From Streptomyces pyxinicus (GTDB lineage: Bacteria > Actinomycetota > Actinomycetes > Streptomycetales > Streptomycetaceae), in NCBI RefSeq assembly GCF_024753135.1, contig NZ_JANUGP010000021.1, positions 62,001 through 126,000 on the forward strand: a stretch of 64,000 nt of DNA, given 5' to 3'. The position numbers were made by a program, and so were the translations under genes. A model generated the notes under the pieces. It had not been told where the DNA came from. It did no database searches and was given only the letters and a program-made list of their open reading frames with translations. Shown here in pieces: positions 34,093 through 42,628 of this stretch (position 1 is the stretch's first letter; the number at the start of each line of letters is the position of its first letter).

Positions 34093-34268
34093 CCGGGCCG
34101 GCCCCCCAGGCACCCCGCGACCAGCGCCCGAGCCGCTGATGTGGGCGAAGCGGTCCCCGGTGTTATTCAATGAAGTGTGTGGTCAGGGATCTCGGGGCCC
34201 CACTCGCACGGGCTCGGGTACGGCCCCGGCACCGCGCCGGGCACAGGCGAGCGAGCTGAGAGAGCCGC

Positions 34269-36431
34269 ATGGACTCCACACCCTCTTCCTCGTCCTCGTC
34301 GCCGTTCGACCTGGTCAGCAGCGCCCTGGGACGCTACCTCCCGCGCGGCGCTGCGGCACCGGCCACCCCTCCCGCCGGCACGCAGGGCGAGCCCGGCACC
34401 CGCCGGGGCGACCCGGACGACCCGGAATCCGGCCGGCAGGAGCAGATCCTCGGCGCGGTCAACCTGGACCGGGAGCTGAGGATCACCCTCCGCAACCTGG
34501 ACGCCCCCGTCTTCGCGGGTCTGGACGCCGCGATCGGCACCCCGTTCGTCGACCTCCTGCCACCGGGGGACGTACCGACGGTCACCCGGCGCCTGCGGCA
34601 GGTCCTGGAGACCGGTGAGGCACACGTCGCCCGGGTGCAGCGCCTGCGCCGCCGCGACGGCTCGGAACTGGTCGTCTCCATGAGCATCCTGTCCGCCGCG
34701 GCACCCCAGGAAGGCCTGACCGTCTCCCTGATCGCCATGGCCAAGCGACTGCACCTGTACGCCGCCGAGACCGCGATCGGCACCTCCCTGGACATCGGCG
34801 AGACCGCGCAGTCGCTCGCCGAGTCCCTGCTGGCCTGGGGCGACGTGGCCGCCGTCGACCTGGACTTCGCCGTATGGACGGGCGAGGGCGTCACCGACCG
34901 GGCACCGGGGCGCATCCGGCTGCGCCGGGCGGCCCTCGTACCGGACCGGGCGTGGCCCGAGGGCTACGCGACCCCGGGCGACGACCTGCCCGGCGACGCC
35001 AGCCGCCTGCTCGCCCAGGCGGTACGGCGGGACGACGCCCCCCAGGCCCTCGTCCTACCCGACCGGGAGACGGTCGAGCGGGTCCTCGGCAGCCCGCGGG
35101 TGGTACGCGCCCTGGTGCCCGGCGACCGGTCGGCGGGCGTGGCGTGCATACCGCTGGTCCTGGAGGGCCCACCGCCCGTCGTCCTGGGCGTGGCCGAGGT
35201 ATGGCGGCGCGCCGACCGCCCCTTCCACGACAGCGAACTCCTCGACCTGCAGGAACTCGTCGCCAGGACCGCTCATCACGTCGACCTGGCCCGCCAGCAC
35301 CAGCGCGAGCACACCCAGGTGCTCGCGCTGCAGCGCAGGCTGCTGCCCCGGACCGGGGGCGACACGATCGAGATCGCCAGCGTCTACCAGCCGGCCACCC
35401 CCGACAGCGCGGGCGTCGGCGGCGACTGGGTCAACAGCTTCCCGCTGCCCGACGGGCGGACCGCCCTGGTGGTCGGAGACGTCGTCGGGCACGGCCTGGG
35501 CGCGGCGGCGACCATGGGCCAGCTCAGCATGGAGGCCCGCGCGCTGCTGTCCGCGGGGCTGGCGCCCGACGAGGTGCTGGAGCACCTGGACGAGACCGTG
35601 ACCCTGCTGGACGACACGGAGTCCGGACTCGCCGCCGGCTACAGCGCCCTCGGGTCCACCTGCTGCATCGCCGTCTACGACCCGGTCAGCCACCACATGG
35701 AACTCTCCAGCGCCGGCCACCTCCCGCCGGTCCTGGTGTCCCCGGACGGGAAGGCCGGCCCTCTGCCGGTGCAGCCGCACCCCGGACTCGGGGCCGAGTT
35801 CGCGCTGCGGGAGCCGTTCCACGTGCACTCGTTCGCCGCGCCCCCGGGCTCCCTGCTCGCCCTCTACACCGACGGTCTCGTGGAGGACCCCGCCGTGTCG
35901 ATCGACGACGGCATCGACAGGCTGGCGGACGCCCTGTCCACGGTGCACCCCTGGGACGCCCTGCCGGGGGCCGCCCGGCAGGTGGTCGCCGCGCTGGCGC
36001 CCGCACGGCAGCGCGACGACGTGACGCTGCTGCTCGCCCGCATGATCGGCTACCGCAACGGCGACACCGCGACCTGGCGGCTGCCGGCCCGCTACGACGC
36101 GCCCGCGCGGGCCCGTGCGCTGATCTCCGCGCTGCTGCGGGACTGGGACACCAGGGACGGCACCCGGGACACCGTCCTGCTGCTGGTCAGCGAGCTGGTC
36201 ACGAACGCGGTCCGCTTCGCCACCGGACCCGTCACGGTCCGGATGATCAGGGCCGGGCACGGCCTGCTGTGCGAGGTGGGCGACACCGGCAACGGCAGGC
36301 CCCGGCTGGGCCGGGGCGGCCTCCTCGACGACAGCGGCAGAGGGCTGTACGTCGTGCACGGGCTCACCACCCGGTGGGGGGTGCGGTGGACCGACACCGG
36401 CAAGGTGGTCTGGGCGGAAGTCGCCCGGTGA
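34269..36431 (+). CDS. PAS/GAF-PP2C phosphatase fused to RsbW-like ATPase
   Basis: A 720-residue regulator with a Ser-rich start, a PAS-like module (about residues 60-160), a GAF-like region (165-340), a SpoIIE PP2C domain (about 350-590) with VGGDWVNSF, VVGDVVGHGLGAAATMGQ and RQRDDVTLLL, then a GHKL ATPase of the RsbW/SpoIIAB type (about 595-720) with N-box VSELVTNAVRFA and GDTGNG...GRGLYVV. The first PP2C loop has Asn where many relatives have the second Asp (GGDWVN), but the metal-binding first Asp is kept. It may both phosphorylate and dephosphorylate STAS proteins. ATG follows GAGAGAG. It is a stand-alone gene about 22 kb from the main island. Confidence 0.88.
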   Translation: MDSTPSSSSSSPFDLVSSALGRYLPRGAAAPATPPAGTQGEPGTRRGDPDDPESGRQEQILGAVNLDRELRITLRNLDAPVFAGLDAAIGTPFVDLLPPGDVPTVTRRLRQVLETGEAHVARVQRLRRRDGSELVVSMSILSAAAPQEGLTVSLIAMAKRLHLYAAETAIGTSLDIGETAQSLAESLLAWGDVAAVDLDFAVWTGEGVTDRAPGRIRLRRAALVPDRAWPEGYATPGDDLPGDASRLLAQAVRRDDAPQALVLPDRETVERVLGSPRVVRALVPGDRSAGVACIPLVLEGPPPVVLGVAEVWRRADRPFHDSELLDLQELVARTAHHVDLARQHQREHTQVLALQRRLLPRTGGDTIEIASVYQPATPDSAGVGGDWVNSFPLPDGRTALVVGDVVGHGLGAAATMGQLSMEARALLSAGLAPDEVLEHLDETVTLLDDTESGLAAGYSALGSTCCIAVYDPVSHHMELSSAGHLPPVLVSPDGKAGPLPVQPHPGLGAEFALREPFHVHSFAAPPGSLLALYTDGLVEDPAVSIDDGIDRLADALSTVHPWDALPGAARQVVAALAPARQRDDVTLLLARMIGYRNGDTATWRLPARYDAPARARALISALLRDWDTRDGTRDTVLLLVSELVTNAVRFATGPVTVRMIRAGHGLLCEVGDTGNGRPRLGRGGLLDDSGRGLYVVHGLTTRWGVRWTDTGKVVWAEVAR

Positions 36432-36439
36432 CGCGACCG

Positions 36440-36464
36440 GCGGGAGCGGCAGGGCCGCCCCCGC
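36440..36464. terminator. hairpin between convergent genes
   Basis: Arms 36440-36450 (GCGGGAGCGGC) and 36454-36464 pair at 10 of 11 positions around a 3-base loop, between the convergent PP2C gene and type III PKS gene. Confidence 0.5.
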
Positions 36465-36483
36465 GGGTGCGGTGCGGACCCCC

Positions 36484-37662
36484 TTACAGCCACTCTCCTT
36501 CCAGGGCGGTGGCGGTCAGGCCGGGGGCGGCGGCGTACAGGACGGCACGGCTGCCCGCCTTCTGCCCGGCGTCGTGCGCCCGCCGCAGGATGTCGAACAC
36601 GGCGGCGCCACCACGGTTCCCGGTGGTGTAACTGTCCCGGCTGTGCTCCAGCAGCCCCGACGGCCAGGAGTCGGGCATCGTCTGCTCCATGTACTCCAGC
36701 ACCCGGGTCCCGCCGGGATGCGCGAGCAGCAGGTCCGGATGCCACGGCTCGGGGGCGTCCCGGTGCCGCAGGCGCAGCCACTCCCACATCGCCGTGACCG
36801 TCTCCTGCACGGCGCGCGGCCCACGGCGGTCCATCACGAAGTGGGTGCCGTCCGCCCGCGTCTCCAGCCGGTGCAGGTCCCGGGTGCCGGGCAGGGTGTG
36901 GTGCCAGGCGGCGTCCAGCCGCAGCACCGACTCGGGCCGCGGGCGGCCCGTCACCACCGCGGCGACCGCGGTGTCCGCGAACAGTAGCCGCACGATGAGC
37001 GATTCGAGCGTGTCGTCCGCGGGCTGGTAGGTCGTGCTCAGCGCCTCCGAGATCACGACCAGGACCACCCGGTCGGGATCCGCGGCCACCAGCTCCGCCG
37101 CCAGCGCCAGTGAGCGGGTCCCGGCGACGCAGGCCCACTGCGTCGCCGGCAGCAGCATCGCGTCGCCGCGCAGCGGAAGCCGGTTGGCCAGGGCGACGTC
37201 CAGGCCCGGCAGCGCCGGGGTGGTGGAGTTGCTGGTGATCAGGCAGTCGACGTCCGCGACGTCCAGCGCGGCGATCTGGAGGGCGCCGCGCGCCGCGTGC
37301 TCGCCGTAGGCCTGCACGGCCTCGAAGGCCGGCGCGGTGCGCTCCTGGACGGTCTGCCGCCTGGGTATCGCCTCCAGGGCGGCGATCACGCGGTCCACGT
37401 CCTGCTCGGCGAACCCCTCCCGGAGCAAGGCGCGTTGGGTCTCCTCGGTGCCGGGTGCCCCCGGACCGCCGCCGGCCGCGACGGCGGCCTCCAGCGGCAG
37501 CATCCACCCGCGGGTCTCGATACCCGTACTGGCCGCGATGCCGTCGATCCGCGGCGCCCACGCCGCGTGCCGGTGCCGGTCGCGTACTTCTGCCACGATC
37601 TGGCCGGTCGTCACGGGGTGCGCGCCGTGTATCACGGCGGGAGGGCAGAGGTAAGCGGCCAT
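36484..37662 (-). CDS. type III polyketide synthase (chalcone-synthase-like)
   Basis: A 392-residue member of the chalcone-synthase-like family. The catalytic triad is visible: Cys178 in PATQWACVAGTRSL, His315 in LLAHPGGTRVLEY and Asn349 in TTGNRGGAAVFDIL. Typical type III PKS motifs, LITSNSTTPALPGLDVALAN and VISEALSTTYQP, surround them. Members use CoA or ACP starters and malonyl-CoA to make resorcinols, pyrones or naphthalenes. ATG 37662 has GGAAAGG eight bases upstream. There is no P450 or methyltransferase next to it, unlike the rppA cluster, so the product cannot be predicted. An inverted repeat upstream could be an operator. Confidence 0.88.
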   Translation of the reverse strand: MAAYLCPPAVIHGAHPVTTGQIVAEVRDRHRHAAWAPRIDGIAASTGIETRGWMLPLEAAVAAGGGPGAPGTEETQRALLREGFAEQDVDRVIAALEAIPRRQTVQERTAPAFEAVQAYGEHAARGALQIAALDVADVDCLITSNSTTPALPGLDVALANRLPLRGDAMLLPATQWACVAGTRSLALAAELVAADPDRVVLVVISEALSTTYQPADDTLESLIVRLLFADTAVAAVVTGRPRPESVLRLDAAWHHTLPGTRDLHRLETRADGTHFVMDRRGPRAVQETVTAMWEWLRLRHRDAPEPWHPDLLLAHPGGTRVLEYMEQTMPDSWPSGLLEHSRDSYTTGNRGGAAVFDILRRAHDAGQKAGSRAVLYAAAPGLTATALEGEWL

Positions 37663-37806
37663 GACGGGCACCTTTCCACGGGGAATGAGGGGGAACGTCA
37701 CACGTGCTGTGCCCTGGGTCACTTCGGCACATCACACCCAAGTCCATGCCGATGCGGTCCATTTCCGGCACCGGCATCCGGCATCGAGCATGCCCGCTAA
37801 AGGGAC

Positions 37807-37841
37807 ATTTCCGCTGTGATCCACGCAACTCAGGCGGAAAT
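37807..37841. promoter_or_regulatory. spaced inverted repeat upstream of PKS gene
   Basis: Perfect 8-bp arms ATTTCCGC (37807-37814) and GCGGAAAT (37834-37841), with centres 27 bp apart, about 145 bases upstream of the PKS start in the gap shared with the GH76 gene end (37907). Could be a paired half-site operator; no regulator gene is adjacent. Confidence 0.4.
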
Positions 37842-37906
37842 TTGGTGGGGTGACACGGCCCACACCGCCGAACGGTCATGGCGACGGGGCCGGTGCGGGG
37901 TCCTGC

Positions 37907-39361
37907 CTACTGCCCCGCGGCGTTGAGGAGGTCGAGGGCGCTCTGCTGGCATCCGTAGTCGGTGGTGCCCGCGCCGCCGCTCCAGTGGGGGCCGTACTGG
38001 TCGAGGGTGTCGCGGTCCTTGGCGTAGGCCGTGTCCGCCCAGCGGTCGAGCGTCGACGCGTAGGGATGGCCGGCCAGTTGGGCGTCCAGCCGGCCGAGCC
38101 CCCGTACGTACGCCCCCTTGAAGGAGGGGCCGTCGCCGGTGCAGCCGTCGGACTCGCCGGGCTCGCGCAGCACGCCGTCGGTCTGGAGCCGGGCGGTGGA
38201 GGCGTCGGCCAGCTCACGGGCCGTACTCAGGAGACCGCTGTCACCGGTCGCCCGGTACAGCTCGGTGAGGCCGCCGAGCACGACACCCTGGTTGTACGTC
38301 CAGGTCGTCCGGCCGTTGTTGGCGCAGCCGTCGGTGAGACCGTCGTTGATCATGTGGTCCACGTTGACCATGCCGCTCTGCCGGAACCACGACCACTCCC
38401 GCCGGGCCCGGTCCAGATACCCGGTGTCGCCCTGGATCCGGTTGTGGAGCGCCGCGTTGAGCTGGAGGAAGAGTTCGTTGGTGATCGCGTTCTTGTAGGT
38501 CTTGGTCTGGTTCCACAGCACCCCGCCCCCGCACGCGCTCGTCCAGTACGCGTTCATGTGGTCGGCGTCGGCGCGCGCGGTGTCCAGGTACCGGCGGTCA
38601 CCGGTGGCGTCGTACGCGGCCACCCAGGCCAGCCCCCACCAGCCGGTGTCGTCGAGGTAGTCGTTCGTGAAGTCGCCACCCTGCGCGCCGAGGTTCTTGT
38701 CGTAGGTGGCGGCGATGGCGTACTGGTAGCTCGGCATCCCGCTGGCCCGCGCGTTGTCGATGACGGCCGTCAGCGCGTTGGCCGCGGTCCACCAGCCGTC
38801 GCCCCCGAACAGACCGGTGCCCCGGTCGTACGACATCATCAGCGCGGTGGCGGCGGCGGTGCCCCGGCTCCAGGCGTTGCGGTCGACCCGCGCCCAGGCG
38901 GTACAGGTGATCTCCGGCCGGTCACCGGCCTTGCCGCAGGCGCGAAGTGCCCCGACGCCGGCGGTGTTCCAGTCGTCCACGTTGTACATCCCGGTGCGCC
39001 ATCCGCGTGCCCCCTCGGGGGTCTTGGTGTCGCCGAGCTTGCTGCCCGACGACCAGGTCCTGCCGCCGTCGAAGCTGCGGTCGAGCCACACCTCGTCGCC
39101 GGGATTCCCGTTGTCGATCGTGGCCCAGCCCATGACATCGTTGTCGGACAGGTGCAGCCGGACCGTACGGCCGAAGAGCGAACTGCCGGCCGGGACGCGG
39201 TCCGAGGTGGCGGCGGCGGGGTCGCGGCCGTCGCAGTACGTGTCGCAGATCGCCGCCGCCGCGAAGTCGCCGCCGGCTTCGACGGCCATGGCGGGCGTGG
39301 TGGCCAGCAGGGAGACGGCGAACGGCAGCGCGGCCGCCCGTGCTCTTCTCAACAGGGCCAT
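37907..39361 (-). CDS. secreted GH76 family alpha-1,6-mannanase
   Basis: A 484-residue secreted enzyme with a signal peptide (about residues 1-27, AAALPFAVSLLATTPAMA). The N-terminal ~130 residues carry DEVWLDRSFDGGRTWSSGS, a bacterial-neuraminidase-like beta region often appended to these enzymes. The GH76 (alpha/alpha)6 domain follows with the catalytic Asp pair in NDYLDDTGWWGLAW and the later motifs ITNELFLQLNAAL and TWTYNQGVVLGGL. GH76 enzymes cut alpha-1,6-mannan backbones of fungal cell wall. It pairs logically with the GH92 exo-mannosidase at 15 kb. A TTGACA promoter lies just upstream. Confidence 0.9.
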   Translation of the reverse strand: MALLRRARAAALPFAVSLLATTPAMAVEAGGDFAAAAICDTYCDGRDPAAATSDRVPAGSSLFGRTVRLHLSDNDVMGWATIDNGNPGDEVWLDRSFDGGRTWSSGSKLGDTKTPEGARGWRTGMYNVDDWNTAGVGALRACGKAGDRPEITCTAWARVDRNAWSRGTAAATALMMSYDRGTGLFGGDGWWTAANALTAVIDNARASGMPSYQYAIAATYDKNLGAQGGDFTNDYLDDTGWWGLAWVAAYDATGDRRYLDTARADADHMNAYWTSACGGGVLWNQTKTYKNAITNELFLQLNAALHNRIQGDTGYLDRARREWSWFRQSGMVNVDHMINDGLTDGCANNGRTTWTYNQGVVLGGLTELYRATGDSGLLSTARELADASTARLQTDGVLREPGESDGCTGDGPSFKGAYVRGLGRLDAQLAGHPYASTLDRWADTAYAKDRDTLDQYGPHWSGGAGTTDYGCQQSALDLLNAAGQ

Positions 39362-39376
39362 GGATTCACCTCTCTT

Positions 39377-39406
39377 GGACTACTGGCATCGTCCCGCGCA
39401 TGTCAA
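39377..39406 (-). promoter_or_regulatory. probable vegetative promoter of GH76 gene
   Basis: On the minus strand TTGACA (39406-39401), an 18-bp spacer, then TAGTCC (39382-39377), 15 bases upstream of the ATG. The -35 is perfect; the -10 lacks the final T. The transcript leader would be short. Confidence 0.45.
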
Positions 39407-39470
39407 GGCTGTTTGGGATTCACCCAACTCCTTGCGCCGATCCGGACGTTGGTCCTAGGTTGGGCCGCCT

Positions 39471-39510
39471 GTTAAGTGCCTGTGTAACTCCGCTTATCTC
39501 GGCACTTAAC
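39471..39510. promoter_or_regulatory. perfect 10-bp inverted repeat in divergent promoter region
   Basis: GTTAAGTGCC (39471-39480) and GGCACTTAAC (39501-39510) form a perfect inverted repeat spaced by 20 bp, in relatively AT-rich DNA between the GH76 gene (minus) and M64 gene (plus). The spacing of three helical turns centre to centre suits two dimer half-sites, so it looks like an operator for one or both genes. Confidence 0.55.
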
Positions 39511-39538
39511 TCTCCCCACGCGCCAAGGAGTTCACCGC

Positions 39539-40792
39539 ATGAGAAGAACCCTGTACTCGGCGCTCGCCGCCGCGTTCACCCTCACCGCACTGGGCCTGGC
39601 CACCGCGCCGGCGCAGACCGCGGCCGGCGCGCCCGGCGAGCGGCGCGAGGTGTTCGCGCCCGACGGGTCCATACGTACCGTCCAGGTGCCCCAACGCCCC
39701 CAGGCGGCACCGGACGCCCGCACCCGCGCAGCCGCGGCGGCGGCCACCGTGGAGCCCGTCGAGGTGAACGGCCCGAGCAGCAGCAAGCTGGACCTGGTCT
39801 TCGTCGGGGACGGCTACACCTCGGCGGAGCTGGACACCTACCGCGCCCACGTGCGCTCCAAGGTCGCCGAACTGTTCGCCGTCGAGCCGTTCAAGAGCTA
39901 CCGCTCGATGTTCAACATCTGGCAGGTGAACGTCGTCTCGCGGGAGTCGGGCGTGGACGACGACCCCACCCCGGGCGTCCGCCGGGACACCGCCCTGGAC
40001 ATGAACTACTACTGCGACGGCCTGGCCCGGCTGCTGTGCGTGGACGAGGCCAAGGCCGCGCGGTACGCCGCCCAGGCACCGCAGGCGGACCAGGTCGTCG
40101 CCCTCGCCAACAGCACCACCTACGGCGGCGCGGGCGGCACGGCGGCCACCGCGGCCGGCGGCAACGCGCAGGCCGGACAGATCGTCGTCCACGAACTCGG
40201 CCACTCCCTGGGCGGCCTGGCCGACGAGTACGACAGCCCGGGCCGCTACCAGGGCGACGAACCGTCCGAGCCGAACGTCTCGGTCCACCCCCAGGCCGAC
40301 ATGGCCGCACAGCGGACGAAGTGGTACCGCTGGCTCGGGCGGCCCACCCCGGACGGTGGCACGATCGGCACCTACGAGGGCGCCAAGTACGCCGCCCTCG
40401 GCATCTACCGCCCCAGCCAGAACTCGATCATGCGCACCCTGGGCCGGGAGTACAACGCGCCCGGGCGAGAGGCCATGATCGCCGCGTTCTACCGCAAGGC
40501 GGGTGTCGCCGCCCAGGACCCCGCCCGGCCGACCGCGGCCGGCGGATGGCTCCTCCGGGTGCGGCCGCAGCACCCGGACGGCCCGCCGCTCCAGGTGAGC
40601 TGGCGGATCGACGGCCACCCCCTGGCCCACCGGGGCGAACGACTGGACACCTCGCACCTCCCGGCCGCCCTGCTCGCCGGCCGCGGACGGCACCGCCTCA
40701 CCGCCACCGTGACCGACCCGACCCCCTGGGTACGCGACCCCGCGCTGCGATCCGTTCTCCGGGGCACCTTCACCTGGACCGTACGCATCTGA
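39539..40792 (+). CDS. secreted M64 family zinc metallopeptidase
   Basis: A 417-residue secreted peptidase. The signal peptide is about residues 1-29 (ALAAAFTLTALGLATAPAQTAAG). The core contains LDLVFVGDGYT, the M64 opening motif, and the zinc site HELGHSLGGLADEY (His218, Glu219, His222, Asp229), with the C-terminal ~80 residues forming a beta-domain. M64 includes the IgA-cleaving peptidase of gut bacteria; in soil organisms a general extracellular protease is more likely. ATG 39539 follows AAGGAG. It is divergent from the GH76 gene and both probably respond to the palindrome between. Confidence 0.9.
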   Translation: MRRTLYSALAAAFTLTALGLATAPAQTAAGAPGERREVFAPDGSIRTVQVPQRPQAAPDARTRAAAAAATVEPVEVNGPSSSKLDLVFVGDGYTSAELDTYRAHVRSKVAELFAVEPFKSYRSMFNIWQVNVVSRESGVDDDPTPGVRRDTALDMNYYCDGLARLLCVDEAKAARYAAQAPQADQVVALANSTTYGGAGGTAATAAGGNAQAGQIVVHELGHSLGGLADEYDSPGRYQGDEPSEPNVSVHPQADMAAQRTKWYRWLGRPTPDGGTIGTYEGAKYAALGIYRPSQNSIMRTLGREYNAPGREAMIAAFYRKAGVAAQDPARPTAAGGWLLRVRPQHPDGPPLQVSWRIDGHPLAHRGERLDTSHLPAALLAGRGRHRLTATVTDPTPWVRDPALRSVLRGTFTWTVRI

Positions 40793-40801
40793 ACACCACG
40801 G

Positions 40802-40841
40802 TTGCCCGACGCGCGGCGCCACTCGGCCGCGGGTCGGGCAA
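40802..40841 (+). terminator. hairpin terminator of M64 gene
   Basis: Arms 40802-40817 (TTGCCCGACGCGCGGC) and 40826-40841 pair at 15 of 16 positions around an 8-base loop, starting 10 bases after the stop. Confidence 0.7.
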
Positions 40842-41001
40842 TCGGCTTCCCGGACGACCTCACCGACCGCTTTCACCCCTCGCCTTAGCCCTGGAGAACC
40901 CTTGACGACCCAAGGGACCGGCTGGTCATGGGCGTTTGCCGGGTGGCGTAGTGTCTGTGCCTGGTTTGTTGGCCGAGGATCGGGTCGAGGGGTCGGGTGT
41001 G

Positions 41002-41847
41002 ATGGTGGACGAGGGCGCGCGGGTGTTGCTGGACCGGTTGGTGACGGGGCGCGAGGAGTTCGTCGCGCAGTGGACGGGGCGGGTCGGTGAGGAGCTGCGG
41101 GGCCGGCTGAGCACGGTCGAGCTGAGCCGTGAGCTGGGGGAGTTGTACGAGGCGGTCGTGGCCGGACTCTCGGCGGGCGGACTGGACGGCCGTGGGGAGT
41201 CTTTCGGCGAGGCGCGGAGCCTGCTGATCGAATTGTCCCGCACGCGCGCGCGACAGGGTTTCACCCCCACGGAGACGGCACGGAGCGTATTCGCGCTGAA
41301 GGAGGTACTGGAGCCGGCTCTCGCCGCGGACGCCGAGGGCGCGCGGGTCTATTTGCAGTTCGCGCGTTTGCTTGACGACCTGGGACTGCTGACGACGGAA
41401 GCGTACGTGCGCACGCGTGAGGAGATCATCTCCTCGCAGGCGGAGCAGCTTCTGGAACTGTCGACGCCGGTCGTGAAGCTCTGGGACGGAGTGGTGGGCG
41501 TTCCGCTGGTGGGAACGCTCGATTCCGCGCGTACGCAGGTGGTGATGGAGAAGCTGCTCCAGACGCTGGTGGACAGCGATTCCACGCACGCCATCATCGA
41601 CATCACGGGTGTGGCGACGGTGGACACCCAGGTCGCTCAGCATCTGCTGAAGACCGTGGTCGCCGCCCGGATGATGGGCGCGCAGTGCATCATCTCGGGA
41701 ATTCGTCCGCAGATCGCCCAGACGATCGTGGCATTGGGCATCGAGTTCGGTGACATTCCGACGAACGCGTCACTGTCCGACGCCTTGCGTCAGGCCCTGA
41801 AGGAAATCGCGGCGAATGCCGAGGACGACGTGCGAGGCCTGCTGTGA
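41002..41847 (+). CDS. rsbR: stressosome scaffold protein RsbR
   Basis: A 281-residue RsbR. The N-terminal half (about 1-150) is a non-heme-globin-like sensor of helices; the STAS domain (about 160-275) follows with ITGVATVDTQVAQHLLKTVV. Phosphorylation sites equivalent to B. subtilis RsbRA Thr171 and Thr205 are Thr209 (VATVDT) and Thr241 (RPQIAQT). RsbR forms the stressosome core with RsbS and tethers the kinase RsbT. Start: ATG 41002 follows GAGGGG; earlier in-frame GTGs at 40951 and 40957 lack one. Its stop overlaps rsbS by four bases. First gene of a six-gene operon. Confidence 0.9.
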   Translation: MVDEGARVLLDRLVTGREEFVAQWTGRVGEELRGRLSTVELSRELGELYEAVVAGLSAGGLDGRGESFGEARSLLIELSRTRARQGFTPTETARSVFALKEVLEPALAADAEGARVYLQFARLLDDLGLLTTEAYVRTREEIISSQAEQLLELSTPVVKLWDGVVGVPLVGTLDSARTQVVMEKLLQTLVDSDSTHAIIDITGVATVDTQVAQHLLKTVVAARMMGAQCIISGIRPQIAQTIVALGIEFGDIPTNASLSDALRQALKEIAANAEDDVRGLL

Positions 41848-42212
41848 CCGATCGCGTTCCCGTTCTGAAAATCGGTGATGTCCTGCTGGTTTCCATCCAG
41901 ACGGATCTGGAGGACCAGATGGTGATGGACCTCCAGGAGGACCTTTCGCACCGGATCGCGGAGACCAGTGCGAAGGGTGTCATCATCGACATCTCCGCAC
42001 TGGAGATCGTGGATTCCTTCGTGGGGCGCATGCTGGCGACGAACGCGTCGATCTCGCGGGTGCTGGGCGCCGAGACCATTGTGGTGGGCATGCGGCCGGC
42101 GGTGGCGATGACCCTGGTCGAACTCGGGCTGTCGCTGACGGGTGTGCGTACGGCGCTGAATCTGGAGCGTGGGCTGAAACTGTTGCGGCGGATCAGCGCG
42201 GGCCGGGTATGA
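41844..42212 (+). CDS. rsbS: stressosome STAS protein RsbS
   Basis: A 122-residue single-domain STAS protein that completes the stressosome core and holds RsbT until phosphorylated. The conserved phosphoacceptor stretch ALEIVDSFVGRML gives Ser58, equivalent to B. subtilis RsbS Ser59. The GTG start overlaps the rsbR stop as GTGA and its own stop overlaps the rsbT start as ATGA, a stoichiometry-linked arrangement. Very confident family call. Confidence 0.93.
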   Translation: MTDRVPVLKIGDVLLVSIQTDLEDQMVMDLQEDLSHRIAETSAKGVIIDISALEIVDSFVGRMLATNASISRVLGAETIVVGMRPAVAMTLVELGLSLTGVRTALNLERGLKLLRRISAGRV

Positions 42213-42628
42213 AGGACTACGGCGCCGAGTCCGCCTCGGCCGAGTCCGTGGCGGTGGCCAGCAGCAGCGATGTCGTCTCCGCGCGGCAGATGGTGCGCAC
42301 CCTCTCCCAGCGCACGGGCCTGTCGCTGGTGCACCAGACCAAGCTGGTCACGGCGACCAGTGAACTGGGCCGGAACATGCTGATCTACGGCGGGGGAGGG
42401 GTGGTGCGGGCCGCGTCGGTGCTGGACGGTACGCGCTCGGGCGTGTTCGTCGAGTTCGCGGACGAGGGTCCGGGGATAGCGGACCTGGACCTGGCGATGA
42501 CGGACGGCTGGACGTCGGGCAACGGCATGGGACTGGGCCTCAGCGGTGCCCGGCGCCTGGTGGACGAGTTCGACATCGCGTCCCGCCCCGGCGGGACCAC
42601 GGTGCGCATTGTGAAGTGGAGCCGGTGA
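42209..42628 (+). CDS. rsbT: stressosome serine/threonine kinase RsbT
   Basis: A 139-residue GHKL-fold protein kinase that phosphorylates RsbS and RsbR and, once released, activates a phosphatase. N-box TATSELGRNMLIYGGG (Glu52, Asn56), ATP lid/G1 box FADEGPGIADLD and G2 box GNGMGLGLSGARRL are intact, as in all RsbT. The ATG is in a four-base overlap with rsbS, and its TGA overlaps the next GTG. In B. subtilis the RsbT partner is RsbU; here the next genes carry phosphatase domains instead. Confidence 0.93.
   Translation: MKDYGAESASAESVAVASSSDVVSARQMVRTLSQRTGLSLVHQTKLVTATSELGRNMLIYGGGGVVRAASVLDGTRSGVFVEFADEGPGIADLDLAMTDGWTSGNGMGLGLSGARRLVDEFDIASRPGGTTVRIVKWSR

Noticed and set aside
34093..34268. 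Possible promoter around TTATTCAATGAAGTG upstream of the PP2C-ATPase gene
   Set aside because: AT-rich but no spacing-correct -10/-35 pair is present.
40899..40960. TTGACG as -35 of the stressosome operon
   Set aside because: No acceptable -10 at 16-19 bp; the promoter probably belongs to another sigma class.
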